Shown piece after piece: positions 36,529 to 44,958 of a stretch of 64,000 nt of DNA. The DNA lies in contig CAJQPP010000031.1 of assembly GCA_905480235.1 (NCBI GenBank), forward strand, positions 62,001 to 126,000. Reading direction: 5' to 3'. Under the pieces are notes generated by a model. That model made no database searches. It was not told the origin of the DNA and saw nothing but the letters and a program-made list of their open reading frames with translations. Both the position numbers and the translations under genes were made by a program. This DNA is from an uncultured Pirellulaceae bacterium (lineage in GTDB: Bacteria > Planctomycetota > Planctomycetia > Pirellulales > Pirellulaceae). The stretch's first letter is position 1. Each line of letters begins with the position of its first letter.

Positions 36529-38940
36529 CTAACTGCCATCCGATCCAGAGGTGCCCGCTTCGTCTTTCTTTTCTTCTGCTTGGCCTTCTGCCTTGTCGTC
36601 TTTGGGTCGCAACGCGCGACGCATGGGATTATCCCGACCTCCTCGGCCGCGGCGAGGATTAATGAAATTCGAATTCAATTCCACGGACTTGGTCTCAATA
36701 CGTCGCGGGAAGTAGTTATTCACCACGCTGGAATCAGCGGTTTCACCTCGGGGATCCAAAGTAATTTGCTTGACGGGTTTTTCTGTGATGAACATTTTGC
36801 TCACCGCCCTATTGTCACGACGCCAGATCTCAGCCGGTATGCGACGGACCTCCTTGGTTCCATCCTGGAACTCCAACTCCACAATCAGCGGCATGACCAC
36901 GCCACCGATGTTGCGGAACTCGACAAGATAGGCATTCGGCAAATTAGCCAGCATTTCTTTTTGCTTGTCACTTAGGCCTTCCATGTATTTGGCGTACGCT
37001 TTTTTGTCGTCTTCGGTAACATTGAACTCATCATATTGGTTATAGAAATCATTGAGTTCAGGGAACTTATCCGCGCGTTTCGGAAGATCAGCATTGCGTT
37101 CTTGACTAAGCGATTCGCCTTCGTTTTCTCGTTCCTGCGAACGTTTGGGTTTTTCGATGTAGTCGTTCTTGGTATCAAATTCGACGACCGTGACGTCAGC
37201 AATTTCCAAATCGACATGATCGGTTGAGTAGAACCAACCACGCCAAAACCAATCCAAATCGACTCCAGAGGCATCTTCCATCGTGCGAAAGAAATCAGAT
37301 GGCATCGGGCGTTTGAAACGCCATCGATTGGCATACTCTTTGAAAGCAAAATCGAACAACTCCCGTCCCATGACGGTCTCTCGCAAGATATTCAAGGCGG
37401 TCGCCGGTTTCGCATAAGCATTGGATCCCAAATTGAGCACGGAATCACTGTTGGTCATGATGGGCACCTGATTGGCACTCGTCATGTAGGGAACAATGTT
37501 CGCTGGTTTACCACGACGAGAAGGATATTTCTCTTCCCATTCCTGCTCCGCCAGATACTGCATAAACGTGGTCAGACCTTCGTCCATCCAAGTCCATTGC
37601 CGTTCATCACTGTTCACAATCATGGGGAACCAGTTATGCCCCACTTCGTGGATAACCACAGAAATTAACCCGTACTTGGTTCGCGCCGAGTAAGTTCCAT
37701 CTTCTTCCGGTCGCGGTCCGTTGAAACAAATCATCGGATACTCCATTCCACCAACCGGCCCATTTACGGAAATGGCGACGGGGTATGGGTAATCGAACGT
37801 GAATTTAGAAAACACCTCCAACGTGTGAGCGACTGCGTGGGTTGAGTACTGGCTCCACAGAGGTTCACCTTCATTAGGATAAAAGCTCATCGCCATGACC
37901 GTCTTGCCTTGCAGATCGACTCCCATCGCGTCCCAAATGAATTTACGGGAGGTGGCAAAGGCGAAGTCGCGAACGTTTTCAGCCTTGAAAACCCAGGTTT
38001 TCTTTTCTTCTGACTTCTCGGCTTCGTTCGCCAGCGCCTCTTCTGGCGTGATTATGAACTGGGGAGTTTGAGCGCCCTTGGATTCCGCTAAGCGTCCTAC
38101 CTGTTCCTCGGTTAATACCTGCTCCGGGTTTTGCAGTACCCCCGTGGACGCCACGACATGATCGGCAGGTACGGTGATGCGAACTTCGTAGTCACCGAAG
38201 TCGAGCGTAAATTCCCCGCGGCCTAGAAACTGTTTATGCTGCCATCCGGTGACATCCGTATAAGCACATGCTCGGGGAAACCATTGTGCCATTTCATAAA
38301 TGTAATTCTCATCTTTTTCAAAGAACTCATATCCAGTTCGACCACGTACCATTTTTGAATTATTGATGGCGTACCGCCAATCCACATCGAATCGATACGA
38401 TTCGCCATTAGCCAACGCTCGCGGCAAATCGATTCGCATCATGGTTTTGACAACGGTAAAATTCAACGCATCCCCGGTTTCCGAATCAGCAACGCGCGAA
38501 ATCTTAACTCCCCCATCAAAATCATCTCGGTCAAAGATATTCCGAATTTGATCCAGTGAGGTACGATCCATGTTGCCGGAAGTTTGCGTCGTGCGGGAAT
38601 CCGAATGCGGCTCGCGAATATTGGGATCCAACTGCAGCCAAACATACCGCAATGGATCGGGAGATCGATTGGTGTAAGTGATTTGTTCCGAGCCAATCAA
38701 CTCCTGATTTTCATCATCGATCTCGACATCGATTACGTAATCAATCTGTTGTTGCCAATACCGATGACCGGGTGAACCCGAAGCGGTTCGATAGTCATTT
38801 GGTGTAGGTAAGATTTCTTCCAGTTGGCGAAATTTATCGGCCTGGTTAAATTTCTCAACAGCATCTTGTGCGGAAGTCGGAATACACCAACAACATACCG
38901 CCAAAAAAATCATCCAATGTTTGCAACGCAGCGATATCAC
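36529..38940 (-). CDS. secreted M1-family metallopeptidase
   Basis: Zinc metallopeptidase of family M1 (aminopeptidase N type), 803 residues. The start is a GTG at 38940 with GGAG 7 nt upstream, giving a signal peptide (hydrophobic IFLAVCCWCIP after an Arg/Lys tail, cleavage near SAQ). An N-terminal beta domain (50-260) precedes GGMEYP (398-403, the GxMEN-like substrate motif), then HEVGH (431-435) and the third ligand Glu454 in WMDEGL, exactly 18 residues after the second His. A helical domain follows, and the C-terminus ends in a basic/acidic low-complexity tail (about 760-803). It probably degrades peptides in the periplasm. The GGMEYP variant, Tyr in place of Asn, is seen in non-classical M1 members. 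Confidence 0.93.
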   Translation of the reverse strand: MISLRCKHWMIFLAVCCWCIPTSAQDAVEKFNQADKFRQLEEILPTPNDYRTASGSPGHRYWQQQIDYVIDVEIDDENQELIGSEQITYTNRSPDPLRYVWLQLDPNIREPHSDSRTTQTSGNMDRTSLDQIRNIFDRDDFDGGVKISRVADSETGDALNFTVVKTMMRIDLPRALANGESYRFDVDWRYAINNSKMVRGRTGYEFFEKDENYIYEMAQWFPRACAYTDVTGWQHKQFLGRGEFTLDFGDYEVRITVPADHVVASTGVLQNPEQVLTEEQVGRLAESKGAQTPQFIITPEEALANEAEKSEEKKTWVFKAENVRDFAFATSRKFIWDAMGVDLQGKTVMAMSFYPNEGEPLWSQYSTHAVAHTLEVFSKFTFDYPYPVAISVNGPVGGMEYPMICFNGPRPEEDGTYSARTKYGLISVVIHEVGHNWFPMIVNSDERQWTWMDEGLTTFMQYLAEQEWEEKYPSRRGKPANIVPYMTSANQVPIMTNSDSVLNLGSNAYAKPATALNILRETVMGRELFDFAFKEYANRWRFKRPMPSDFFRTMEDASGVDLDWFWRGWFYSTDHVDLEIADVTVVEFDTKNDYIEKPKRSQERENEGESLSQERNADLPKRADKFPELNDFYNQYDEFNVTEDDKKAYAKYMEGLSDKQKEMLANLPNAYLVEFRNIGGVVMPLIVELEFQDGTKEVRRIPAEIWRRDNRAVSKMFITEKPVKQITLDPRGETADSSVVNNYFPRRIETKSVELNSNFINPRRGRGGRDNPMRRALRPKDDKAEGQAEEKKDEAGTSGSDGS

Positions 38941-39162
38941 TTGGCAACTCCAAATGGGGAACCGTTTTTACCTGGGAACGAGATTGGTAACCAACCACAC
39001 CGTAAAGCATGGGATCACCGCAGCAGTCTATTAAAGTATGCGCCGAGGGAATCAACAACCTACTGGTGCAAATAAAACGGTTTTGTATCGCATCAAACGC
39101 CCCTTAAACCGTGCTCGCGTTACCATGCCGAAACCAGCAATTACGCAAACTCGCCGATCCAT

Positions 39163-39192
39163 TTGGCTAATTGTTTTGGGAATGCCTATAAT
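39163..39192 (+). promoter_or_regulatory. sigma70-type promoter of the 39.2-kb toroid protein gene
   Basis: TTGGCT (39163-39168) and a perfect TATAAT (39187-39192) are 18 nt apart. Transcription would start near 39199, leaving a leader of about 24 nt that contains AAAGGA, 6 nt before the ATG at 39223. Confidence 0.6.
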
Positions 39193-39222
39193 CGTTCAAA
39201 CGGGCATAGCAAAGGATGATCA

Positions 39223-40356
39223 ATGGACCGACGCCAAATAATTATGAGCTGCGCGGCTTCCTCGGCATTATTTGCTGGGAAAAGCGTATGGTCGCCGGGG
39301 CGCAGTAACCCCCAAAACGTCGCAGCGTTGCTCTCATCCACGAGTCCAAACGCAGCGGTCGCCCCGCCCAAAACCCGCCTGCAAGCAGCTGAGGAGATGG
39401 TAAATTCGGAAACAAGGACGGCCATCGCGCAAGGATTGAGATTTTTAAAAAGTCGGCAAGTGATTTCAGGTGGTTTCACCGGAGCCTTTGGAACCAACGG
39501 CTATGCATCAGGAACGGCCGTAACGGCGTTGGCAGGCTTGGCATTTATGTGCGGTGGTTCCACGCCATTTGATGGTCCCTTCGCATCCCACATTCGCAAG
39601 TGCACTCAGTTCTTGTTAGCGCACACATCCGCCAAAGGATATATTTCTTCTCCGGGAAACCAACGATCCAACATGTATGGGCATGGCTATGGCATGTTGT
39701 TTCTGAGTCAAGTTTACGGGATGTCGGGTAGTCAGGCGGTGGAAGCGACGCTGCGGCGTGCCGTTACCATGACCTGCAATGTTCAAAACGACCTCGGGGG
39801 GTGGCGGTACCAACCTAAAAAACAAGAGGGTGATCTGTCCATCACAATCTGTCAAATCATGGCGTTACGTGCCGCCCACGATGCCGGCATGCAGGTCTCG
39901 GAAGAGGTGCGTGATCGCACGCTGGAATACGTTTACAAATCGCAGAAAAGAGACGGCAGCTTTCAATACATGCTACGTGGAGGTCGGGTCTCACTTGCCT
40001 TAACCGCCGCCGGTGTTGTGTCCCTTTATAGTGCGGGGGTTTACGACGGGGAGCCTGTTGAAAAAGCGCTTAAGTGGATTTTTGCTCGGCGGCCCCAGAA
40101 AGGCCAATCGAGCAGGCAAGTCAGCCCCATGAATTACTATTACGCTCATTACTATGCCGTCCAAGCCATGTGGCACGCTCAAATCAAGCATCCCGAATTT
40201 TGGAATCAATGGTACCCCGCGGTACGTGATGAATTACTTAATCGGGCCACTCAAGGCATTTGGGATGACCCGAAAGTTTGCCCCGAGTTTTCCACGGCCA
40301 TGGCCTGCATCATTTTGCAAATCCCCTTCAACTACCTGCCGGTCTTCGCACCTTAA
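39223..40356 (+). CDS. alpha/alpha-toroid (prenyltransferase/squalene-oxidase-repeat-like) exported protein
   Basis: 377 residues. The N-terminus (MDRRQIIMSCAASSALFAGK) has the RR and hydrophobic pattern of a weak Tat-like or Sec signal. The body (70-370) is helical, with repeat motifs QNDLGGWRYQP and KRDGSFQYM and paired helices typical of the alpha/alpha toroid shared with terpene cyclases. I see no DxDD motif. It is related in fold to the protein at 6804-8531 but lacks its C-terminal HEAT-like part. It is monocistronic, divergent from the M1 peptidase gene and convergent with the hydrolase gene. AAAGGA precedes the ATG. Function is unknown; binding or scaffolding outside the cytoplasm is inference. 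Confidence 0.82.
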   Translation: MDRRQIIMSCAASSALFAGKSVWSPGRSNPQNVAALLSSTSPNAAVAPPKTRLQAAEEMVNSETRTAIAQGLRFLKSRQVISGGFTGAFGTNGYASGTAVTALAGLAFMCGGSTPFDGPFASHIRKCTQFLLAHTSAKGYISSPGNQRSNMYGHGYGMLFLSQVYGMSGSQAVEATLRRAVTMTCNVQNDLGGWRYQPKKQEGDLSITICQIMALRAAHDAGMQVSEEVRDRTLEYVYKSQKRDGSFQYMLRGGRVSLALTAAGVVSLYSAGVYDGEPVEKALKWIFARRPQKGQSSRQVSPMNYYYAHYYAVQAMWHAQIKHPEFWNQWYPAVRDELLNRATQGIWDDPKVCPEFSTAMACIILQIPFNYLPVFAP

Positions 40357-40417
40357 GTAGCGATCGAGAGACGCGTAGGCCCGGCATCAGCGGCAGAACG
40401 GATGCTCCAAAGAAGGA

Positions 40418-41236
40418 TCAAGGAGTGAGGTCGTTAAGAAATGCTTCAATCGAAGGAAAAAACTCGCTTAGGTTGAGATCGTTATGCCCCTTGTCCGGCA
40501 CGACGGTCAGCTGTTTTTGCGTGGCTGACGCCGCCGCGAATAATCGCTTCGCCAGTCGCAATGGCACCAAGCGATCTTGTGCCCCGTGAATTTGGTACAG
40601 GGGAATGTCCATGGAAGCCAATGTTTTTTCGGAATCGTACCTGTTTTGCATCAGCACTCGGACAGGCAGCCACGGCAACAAATCCGCCGCGACGTCCACC
40701 AAAGAAGAGAAACTGGCGACAATGACAAAAGCTTGGGGCGGTCTTTGTTTCGCGACCTGAATCGCAACGCCTCCACCAATGGAATACCCGAAGAAGACCA
40801 CTTCATCCGAGGTCAGGCCAGTGCGTTCACAAAACCAGTCAACAGCAGCCACGCCATCCTGCACGACCCCACGTTCCACCGGGTTACCCGCGCTTTTTCC
40901 ATAGCCGCGATAATCAAAAATCAGAACGTTGGCGTTTAACGCCTCAGCCAATTCGCCGACCCGTGGACCACATGTTTCGATGCAATCGCCATTACCGTGA
41001 AAAAACACCATCGCTCTCTCAGCATCCGGCCGCCCAAAATACCAAGCGTGTAACCGCGTTCCATCTTCGGCATCAAAGAAACATTCGTCGGCACTAAAAT
41101 CGTCGGCGACGGCGTTTCCACCTTGAGGTGCCGGGTAAACCAGTTTGGTTTCGATCAAAAACAACAGACACAGGCAACAGCCGAGCACCACCGAGATGGG
41201 AATGAGAGCGATAGACAGTCGATAAAATGTGCTCAT
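40418..41236 (-). CDS. membrane-anchored alpha/beta hydrolase (BEM46/ABHD13-like)
   Basis: 272-residue serine hydrolase with an N-terminal membrane anchor (about 8-28). The fold is typical: oxyanion region FFHGNGD, FDYRGYGKSAG, nucleophile Ser152 in GYSIGG, Asp221 in HGAQDRLVP, and His251 in DKGHND. The layout matches the BEM46/ABHD13 group, often described as lipase- or esterase-like, whose substrates are mostly unknown. The start overlaps the stop of the upstream small membrane-protein gene by 4 nt (ATGA). It therefore lies at the 3' end of the DUF4129-MoxR-DUF58 operon. It is convergent with the toroid gene. Confidence 0.9.
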   Translation of the reverse strand: MSTFYRLSIALIPISVVLGCCLCLLFLIETKLVYPAPQGGNAVADDFSADECFFDAEDGTRLHAWYFGRPDAERAMVFFHGNGDCIETCGPRVGELAEALNANVLIFDYRGYGKSAGNPVERGVVQDGVAAVDWFCERTGLTSDEVVFFGYSIGGGVAIQVAKQRPPQAFVIVASFSSLVDVAADLLPWLPVRVLMQNRYDSEKTLASMDIPLYQIHGAQDRLVPLRLAKRLFAAASATQKQLTVVPDKGHNDLNLSEFFPSIEAFLNDLTP

Positions 41237-41466
41237 CGTTTAGGGTCCAAAATGGAGTCTTGTTTTGTTAAAGACGTGGCGATCCTTCCTGCGCTGGCCA
41301 TCTTGACCAATCCAATGCCGGAACGAAATACAATCACCGAAGGAAGCGAAAGAGCCATTGCCTCAAACACATACCGGTTGACCGCCAGGTAAACCAACAA
41401 GCCCGTCAGCGCCAACCCAATGATCGCCAGGCACCAGCCTACAAATTCTATTATTCCCAATCGCAT
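41233..41466 (-). CDS. small two-helix membrane protein
   Basis: 77 residues with two hydrophobic segments (about 7-28 and 34-50) and a basic C-terminal tail. GGAG lies 6 nt before the ATG, and the stop overlaps the hydrolase start by 4 nt. Both features and its position, 20 nt after the preceding membrane-protein gene, support real expression. I do not recognise a family. It may be an accessory of the neighbouring MoxR/DUF58 complex (inference). Confidence 0.65.
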   Translation of the reverse strand: MRLGIIEFVGWCLAIIGLALTGLLVYLAVNRYVFEAMALSLPSVIVFRSGIGLVKMASAGRIATSLTKQDSILDPKR

Positions 41467-41486
41467 CGCATTCTCCAGGTCAGGTA

Positions 41487-42203
41487 TTAATCCGACTGCT
41501 GACTTCGTTTCTTCGCAAGATTCTTTTCAATGGGATTAAGCTCAGCGTATGCCTGTCGACCAAAAACCGAACGTAAATAGACCCTGGCACGCACTGGATC
41601 ATTTTCCCGATCCCCCATCCATCCAAACAAACCCGCCCCGATAAACCAGCCAACGGAAAGCAACCATAATACGGTGATGGCACGAAATCCCTTAGGTTGA
41701 ATCCCTAACCTATCATCGGTGGTGAAATCCAGCGGAACGCACCAAAGTAAACAACAAGCGGCTAACATGGCCGCCGGGATCCAAAACAACCCTGCCGTAA
41801 CCGGCCGAATTTCGCGCATGACCTGTTGCTGTCGAGATGTGTCGATTGCGAAAATCCTTTTAACGCCAGCGTTCAAACGCAGGCGCAAAGCACAATCTGT
41901 AAAACGCAAACTAAAAACCAGATAGCCCATGAAAATCAAGACTCGCCACACACTCGCTTCGTCGATTTTAAAGCCAACATACCAACGTTGCGAGAAGGCA
42001 AACACCACGCCCACCGAGACAAGGTAAATCACCCAGCGTTGCTTGAGCAACAAGCTCGTCAGCAAAAGCAAAAAACCCACTTGCCTGAACATCCCGCCAA
42101 TACCCATCGTGCCCAGCAGCAGCCAAGTGAAGCAGATTGCGAGCCCCAGCAAAACCAGTGACCAACCAAATTCATTACCTGATTTTCGGGCAACGGAATT
42201 CAC
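41487..42203 (-). CDS. multi-spanning membrane protein, unknown function
   Basis: 238 residues with about six predicted membrane segments: WSLVLLGLAICFTWLLLG, GFLLLLTSLLL, WVIYLVSVGVVFAF, VLIFMGYLVFSL, WIPAAMLAACCLLWCVP and ITVLWLLSVGWFIGAG. The C-terminal tail is basic (AKKRSQQSD). I do not recognise a family. The start overlaps the end of the upstream DUF58 gene by 4 nt, so it is translated with it. The position resembles the transglutaminase-like or extra membrane partners found in MoxR/DUF58/DUF4129 operons, but no catalytic motif is present. Confidence 0.8.
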   Translation of the reverse strand: MNSVARKSGNEFGWSLVLLGLAICFTWLLLGTMGIGGMFRQVGFLLLLTSLLLKQRWVIYLVSVGVVFAFSQRWYVGFKIDEASVWRVLIFMGYLVFSLRFTDCALRLRLNAGVKRIFAIDTSRQQQVMREIRPVTAGLFWIPAAMLAACCLLWCVPLDFTTDDRLGIQPKGFRAITVLWLLSVGWFIGAGLFGWMGDRENDPVRARVYLRSVFGRQAYAELNPIEKNLAKKRSQQSD

Positions 42204-43927
42204 GATACGCCTCCCGGGACAGACCGACCATTGCCAAATTGGGCACTACGAAACTTGCCTGAACGGATCAAACCGACCTCAACGGCCACCGTTTCCATCA
42301 GTCGGGGATCCTGAATGGTCGCGCACCGCACTCCCAAGCTGCTCATCTGTTTTATCGTTTGAGTATCAAATTTCGGCTGTTGCCTGCTGGCAGCTTTCAG
42401 CACGCGAATTGCCGTTTCATCTTGAATAAAAGCGTGGGGATCAGGCAAGCCCGCATCAATAAACATGACCCGGTGACCGGCAGCACGGCAGACCCGCAGC
42501 ACTTGCAACAGACGCTCTAAGTCAGACGAAGATTGGGGCAGAGGCCCCACGATTACGAACAGTTCATTATCCTTGGCCCGCGCCCGCGACTCCAACAACC
42601 GTTGACAGAGTTGTTGCATGGTTTGACTTCGCAATGTTTTTTCATTGACAAATTCCGGCGCGTTAATCCGCGTCGTGACCAGCGGGTATTTGCGCACCCA
42701 CGCTTCGCAAGCACGCCGCATCACTTGGGCGTCATTGATTAATCGCAACTCACAACCCAGCGGTAAATTTAACAACTCGCTCAGCACCGGTGCCAAACGG
42801 CATTTGATGCGGTAGTTTTTGTTCCGCATGGGGCGTAGAAGACTGCGACCGACCGAGAAAAAACTGTTTTTCTTTAGTAACAAAGTCGGGAATCTGCGGT
42901 GGACTTCCCGGAATACAATTCGCACAAACGCGTCATCTTGCAGATACTCCAAACGGGGGTTGGGATCAGCCGTGTTTAACAACGCATGGATGATTTTGGA
43001 TAGCTGTCTTTCGCCATGCCCGGGAGGCAAACGGGAGGTCCCGTTCTCGGTCGCCAGAACGCAGGCCACCGGATCGCGATCTGCCAACAACAATTTTGCG
43101 GTTGCGGCAACCGAGGTAATGACGCGATCGGCGACGGCGATTCCAGGGCGTCCGGTAAATTCGTAGCTGGCAAGATCGGCAAAAATAGTCGTGCGAATGG
43201 GCACCACCGACTCAAACTCACAACTCATCAATTTGCCCAAACGGGCCGTCGGTTTCCAAGCAATTGAACGGGGCGGATCGCCCGCCTGGTAATCCCTGAT
43301 TTCCAGCAATTCCGAACTGATCCCGGGACGCTTATGGCGATGGTGCCCGACAATCTGTTGCAGGTTATTGGTCTTTAGAACCGACGTTGTCGTTTGTGGT
43401 CGAATCATAAATGGCAAAACCGTTAGGCGTTGCGGTAAAGGAATGTACCTTTGCCCGCGGAACATGCCATTGGGATCCTCGATCAGTAACATCACGCCAG
43501 AAATTTCCATTTGTCCACAAGCTTGCGGCTGAATGGAATAACTCAATTCGAAGGTGTCTTGACGACCTTTATCCAGGACCAGTTGCGAATGGCCTCCGAC
43601 AATTCGACAGGCCTCCGGTAGCACGTCGCGCAGGGAAATGCGAAATCCCCGATACCCGCGTGCCAAATTCCCCTGCAGAACGACCTGATAGGATTGATTC
43701 ACTGCCAACGTGAAATAGTCATGGGATTGGCTGTCTAATTGACGCTGCACATTTTTCACGATGGAGGATTGTGAGCGGATCCCCCACTGCACCCACAGCC
43801 ATTGAAAAGCCAACCAAAAAAACAGGGTAAGCCCCATGAGCGCAACGACTTCCGATGGTTGCAGCAATCCCTTGAAAGTTGCAATCCCGGCAATCAACAG
43901 CAGTACACTGCTGCGGGTCGTTAACAT
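42200..43927 (-). CDS. DUF58-family membrane protein (second cluster)
   Basis: 575 residues with two N-terminal membrane helices (about 5-20 and 26-46), an immunoglobulin-like stretch (70-190) and the DUF58 core: SSELLEIRDYQAGDPPRSIAW, then WKPTARLGKLMSCEFE. The following VWA-like part reads FADLASYEF where functional DUF58 proteins have DxSxS, so the metal site looks degraded. It sits between MoxR (44-nt gap) and the membrane protein (4-nt overlap). DUF58 proteins partner with MoxR ATPases in membrane-associated chaperone-like complexes; the client is unknown. It is clearly distinct from the short soluble DUF58 protein at 25414-26307. Confidence 0.9.
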   Translation of the reverse strand: MLTTRSSVLLLIAGIATFKGLLQPSEVVALMGLTLFFWLAFQWLWVQWGIRSQSSIVKNVQRQLDSQSHDYFTLAVNQSYQVVLQGNLARGYRGFRISLRDVLPEACRIVGGHSQLVLDKGRQDTFELSYSIQPQACGQMEISGVMLLIEDPNGMFRGQRYIPLPQRLTVLPFMIRPQTTTSVLKTNNLQQIVGHHRHKRPGISSELLEIRDYQAGDPPRSIAWKPTARLGKLMSCEFESVVPIRTTIFADLASYEFTGRPGIAVADRVITSVAATAKLLLADRDPVACVLATENGTSRLPPGHGERQLSKIIHALLNTADPNPRLEYLQDDAFVRIVFREVHRRFPTLLLKKNSFFSVGRSLLRPMRNKNYRIKCRLAPVLSELLNLPLGCELRLINDAQVMRRACEAWVRKYPLVTTRINAPEFVNEKTLRSQTMQQLCQRLLESRARAKDNELFVIVGPLPQSSSDLERLLQVLRVCRAAGHRVMFIDAGLPDPHAFIQDETAIRVLKAASRQQPKFDTQTIKQMSSLGVRCATIQDPRLMETVAVEVGLIRSGKFRSAQFGNGRSVPGGVS

Positions 43928-43971
43928 GATGGATTAATCACTAGCGAATTACGAATTTTGAGTGCGATGCG

Positions 43972-44958
43972 TCAGCCCTCCAGAACGGGAACACTTTTAA
44001 CCACCTGCTGGAGAACTTCGGAAATATCTCGCCCCGACAGTTCGGCTTCTGGCCGCATAATAACGCGATGCTCCAAAACCGGATGGACCACTGCCTGAAC
44101 ATCTTCGTGGGTGCAAAACGTATTACCTCGCAATAGTGCTCGCGCCCTCGCAGCACGGAGCATATAGATTCCGGCTCGCGGACTGGCGCCTAACAGAACC
44201 TCACGGTGCTGGCGTGTCGCGCGTATCAAATCGACAATGTAAGCTTTGAGTTCATTGGAACTGTGAACGGTGTCCACGAACTGCTGCATGCGCAAAATTT
44301 GCTCTGGGCCACACACTTCCGTCACCGGTTTTTTCGGAGATTCCTGCAATTCCAACAACTCAATCTCGCCAGCACGCTGTGGGTACCCCACGCGAACGCG
44401 AAACATGAATCGATCCAATTGAGCTTCCGGCAAACGGTACACGCCTTCTTGCTCCACAGGATTCTGGGTTGCTAAAACAATAAAAGGGCTAGGTAACGGC
44501 AACGTCTCGCCCTCGATCGTTACTTGGCTCTCTTGCATGGCTTCCAGCAAAGCAGATTGCGTCCTTGCCGGAGCGCGGTTTAGTTCGTCCGCCAGCAGTA
44601 ACTGGCAAAAGATGGGGCCCGGTTGCAAAACAAACTCGGCTCGTGCCTGGTGAAAGATTTTAGTGCCCGTCACATCCGAGGGGAGCAAATCCGGTGTGAA
44701 CTGAATGCGACGGTACTGCATACCCAAGACTTTTCCCAGACTGCGGCAAAGCGTCGTCTTGGCTGTGCCAGGTACGCCCTCCAAAAGGACGTGCCCGCCC
44801 GCGATAGTCGCCATCACAACCTGTTCAATGACTGCCTCAAGATCAACCAGTGTGCCGGAAAGCATGGAAGCAATTTCACGACCGAGTCGCCCGGCGTCTT
44901 TGGCAATTTCGTGGATTGGAATAGGTTCGTTCACTGAGGCCTCAGTTGGTATTGTCAT
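43972..44958 (-). CDS. MoxR-family AAA+ ATPase
   Basis: 328 residues. MoxR ATPases remodel or activate VWA-containing partner proteins. Walker A is GVPGTAKTT (about 60-68) and Walker B is LLLADELNRAPARTQ (about 120-134), with the MoxR pattern LLEAMQE. Sensor and lid regions follow: FIVLATQNPVEQEG and LDRFMF, and the C-terminal AAA lid contains GASPRAGIYMLRAARA. Its first 17 nt overlap the end of the DUF4350 gene, so translation is coupled. DUF58 follows after 44 nt. It is the only MoxR in the window although two DUF58 clusters are present. Confidence 0.96.
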   Translation of the reverse strand: MTIPTEASVNEPIPIHEIAKDAGRLGREIASMLSGTLVDLEAVIEQVVMATIAGGHVLLEGVPGTAKTTLCRSLGKVLGMQYRRIQFTPDLLPSDVTGTKIFHQARAEFVLQPGPIFCQLLLADELNRAPARTQSALLEAMQESQVTIEGETLPLPSPFIVLATQNPVEQEGVYRLPEAQLDRFMFRVRVGYPQRAGEIELLELQESPKKPVTEVCGPEQILRMQQFVDTVHSSNELKAYIVDLIRATRQHREVLLGASPRAGIYMLRAARARALLRGNTFCTHEDVQAVVHPVLEHRVIMRPEAELSGRDISEVLQQVVKSVPVLEG

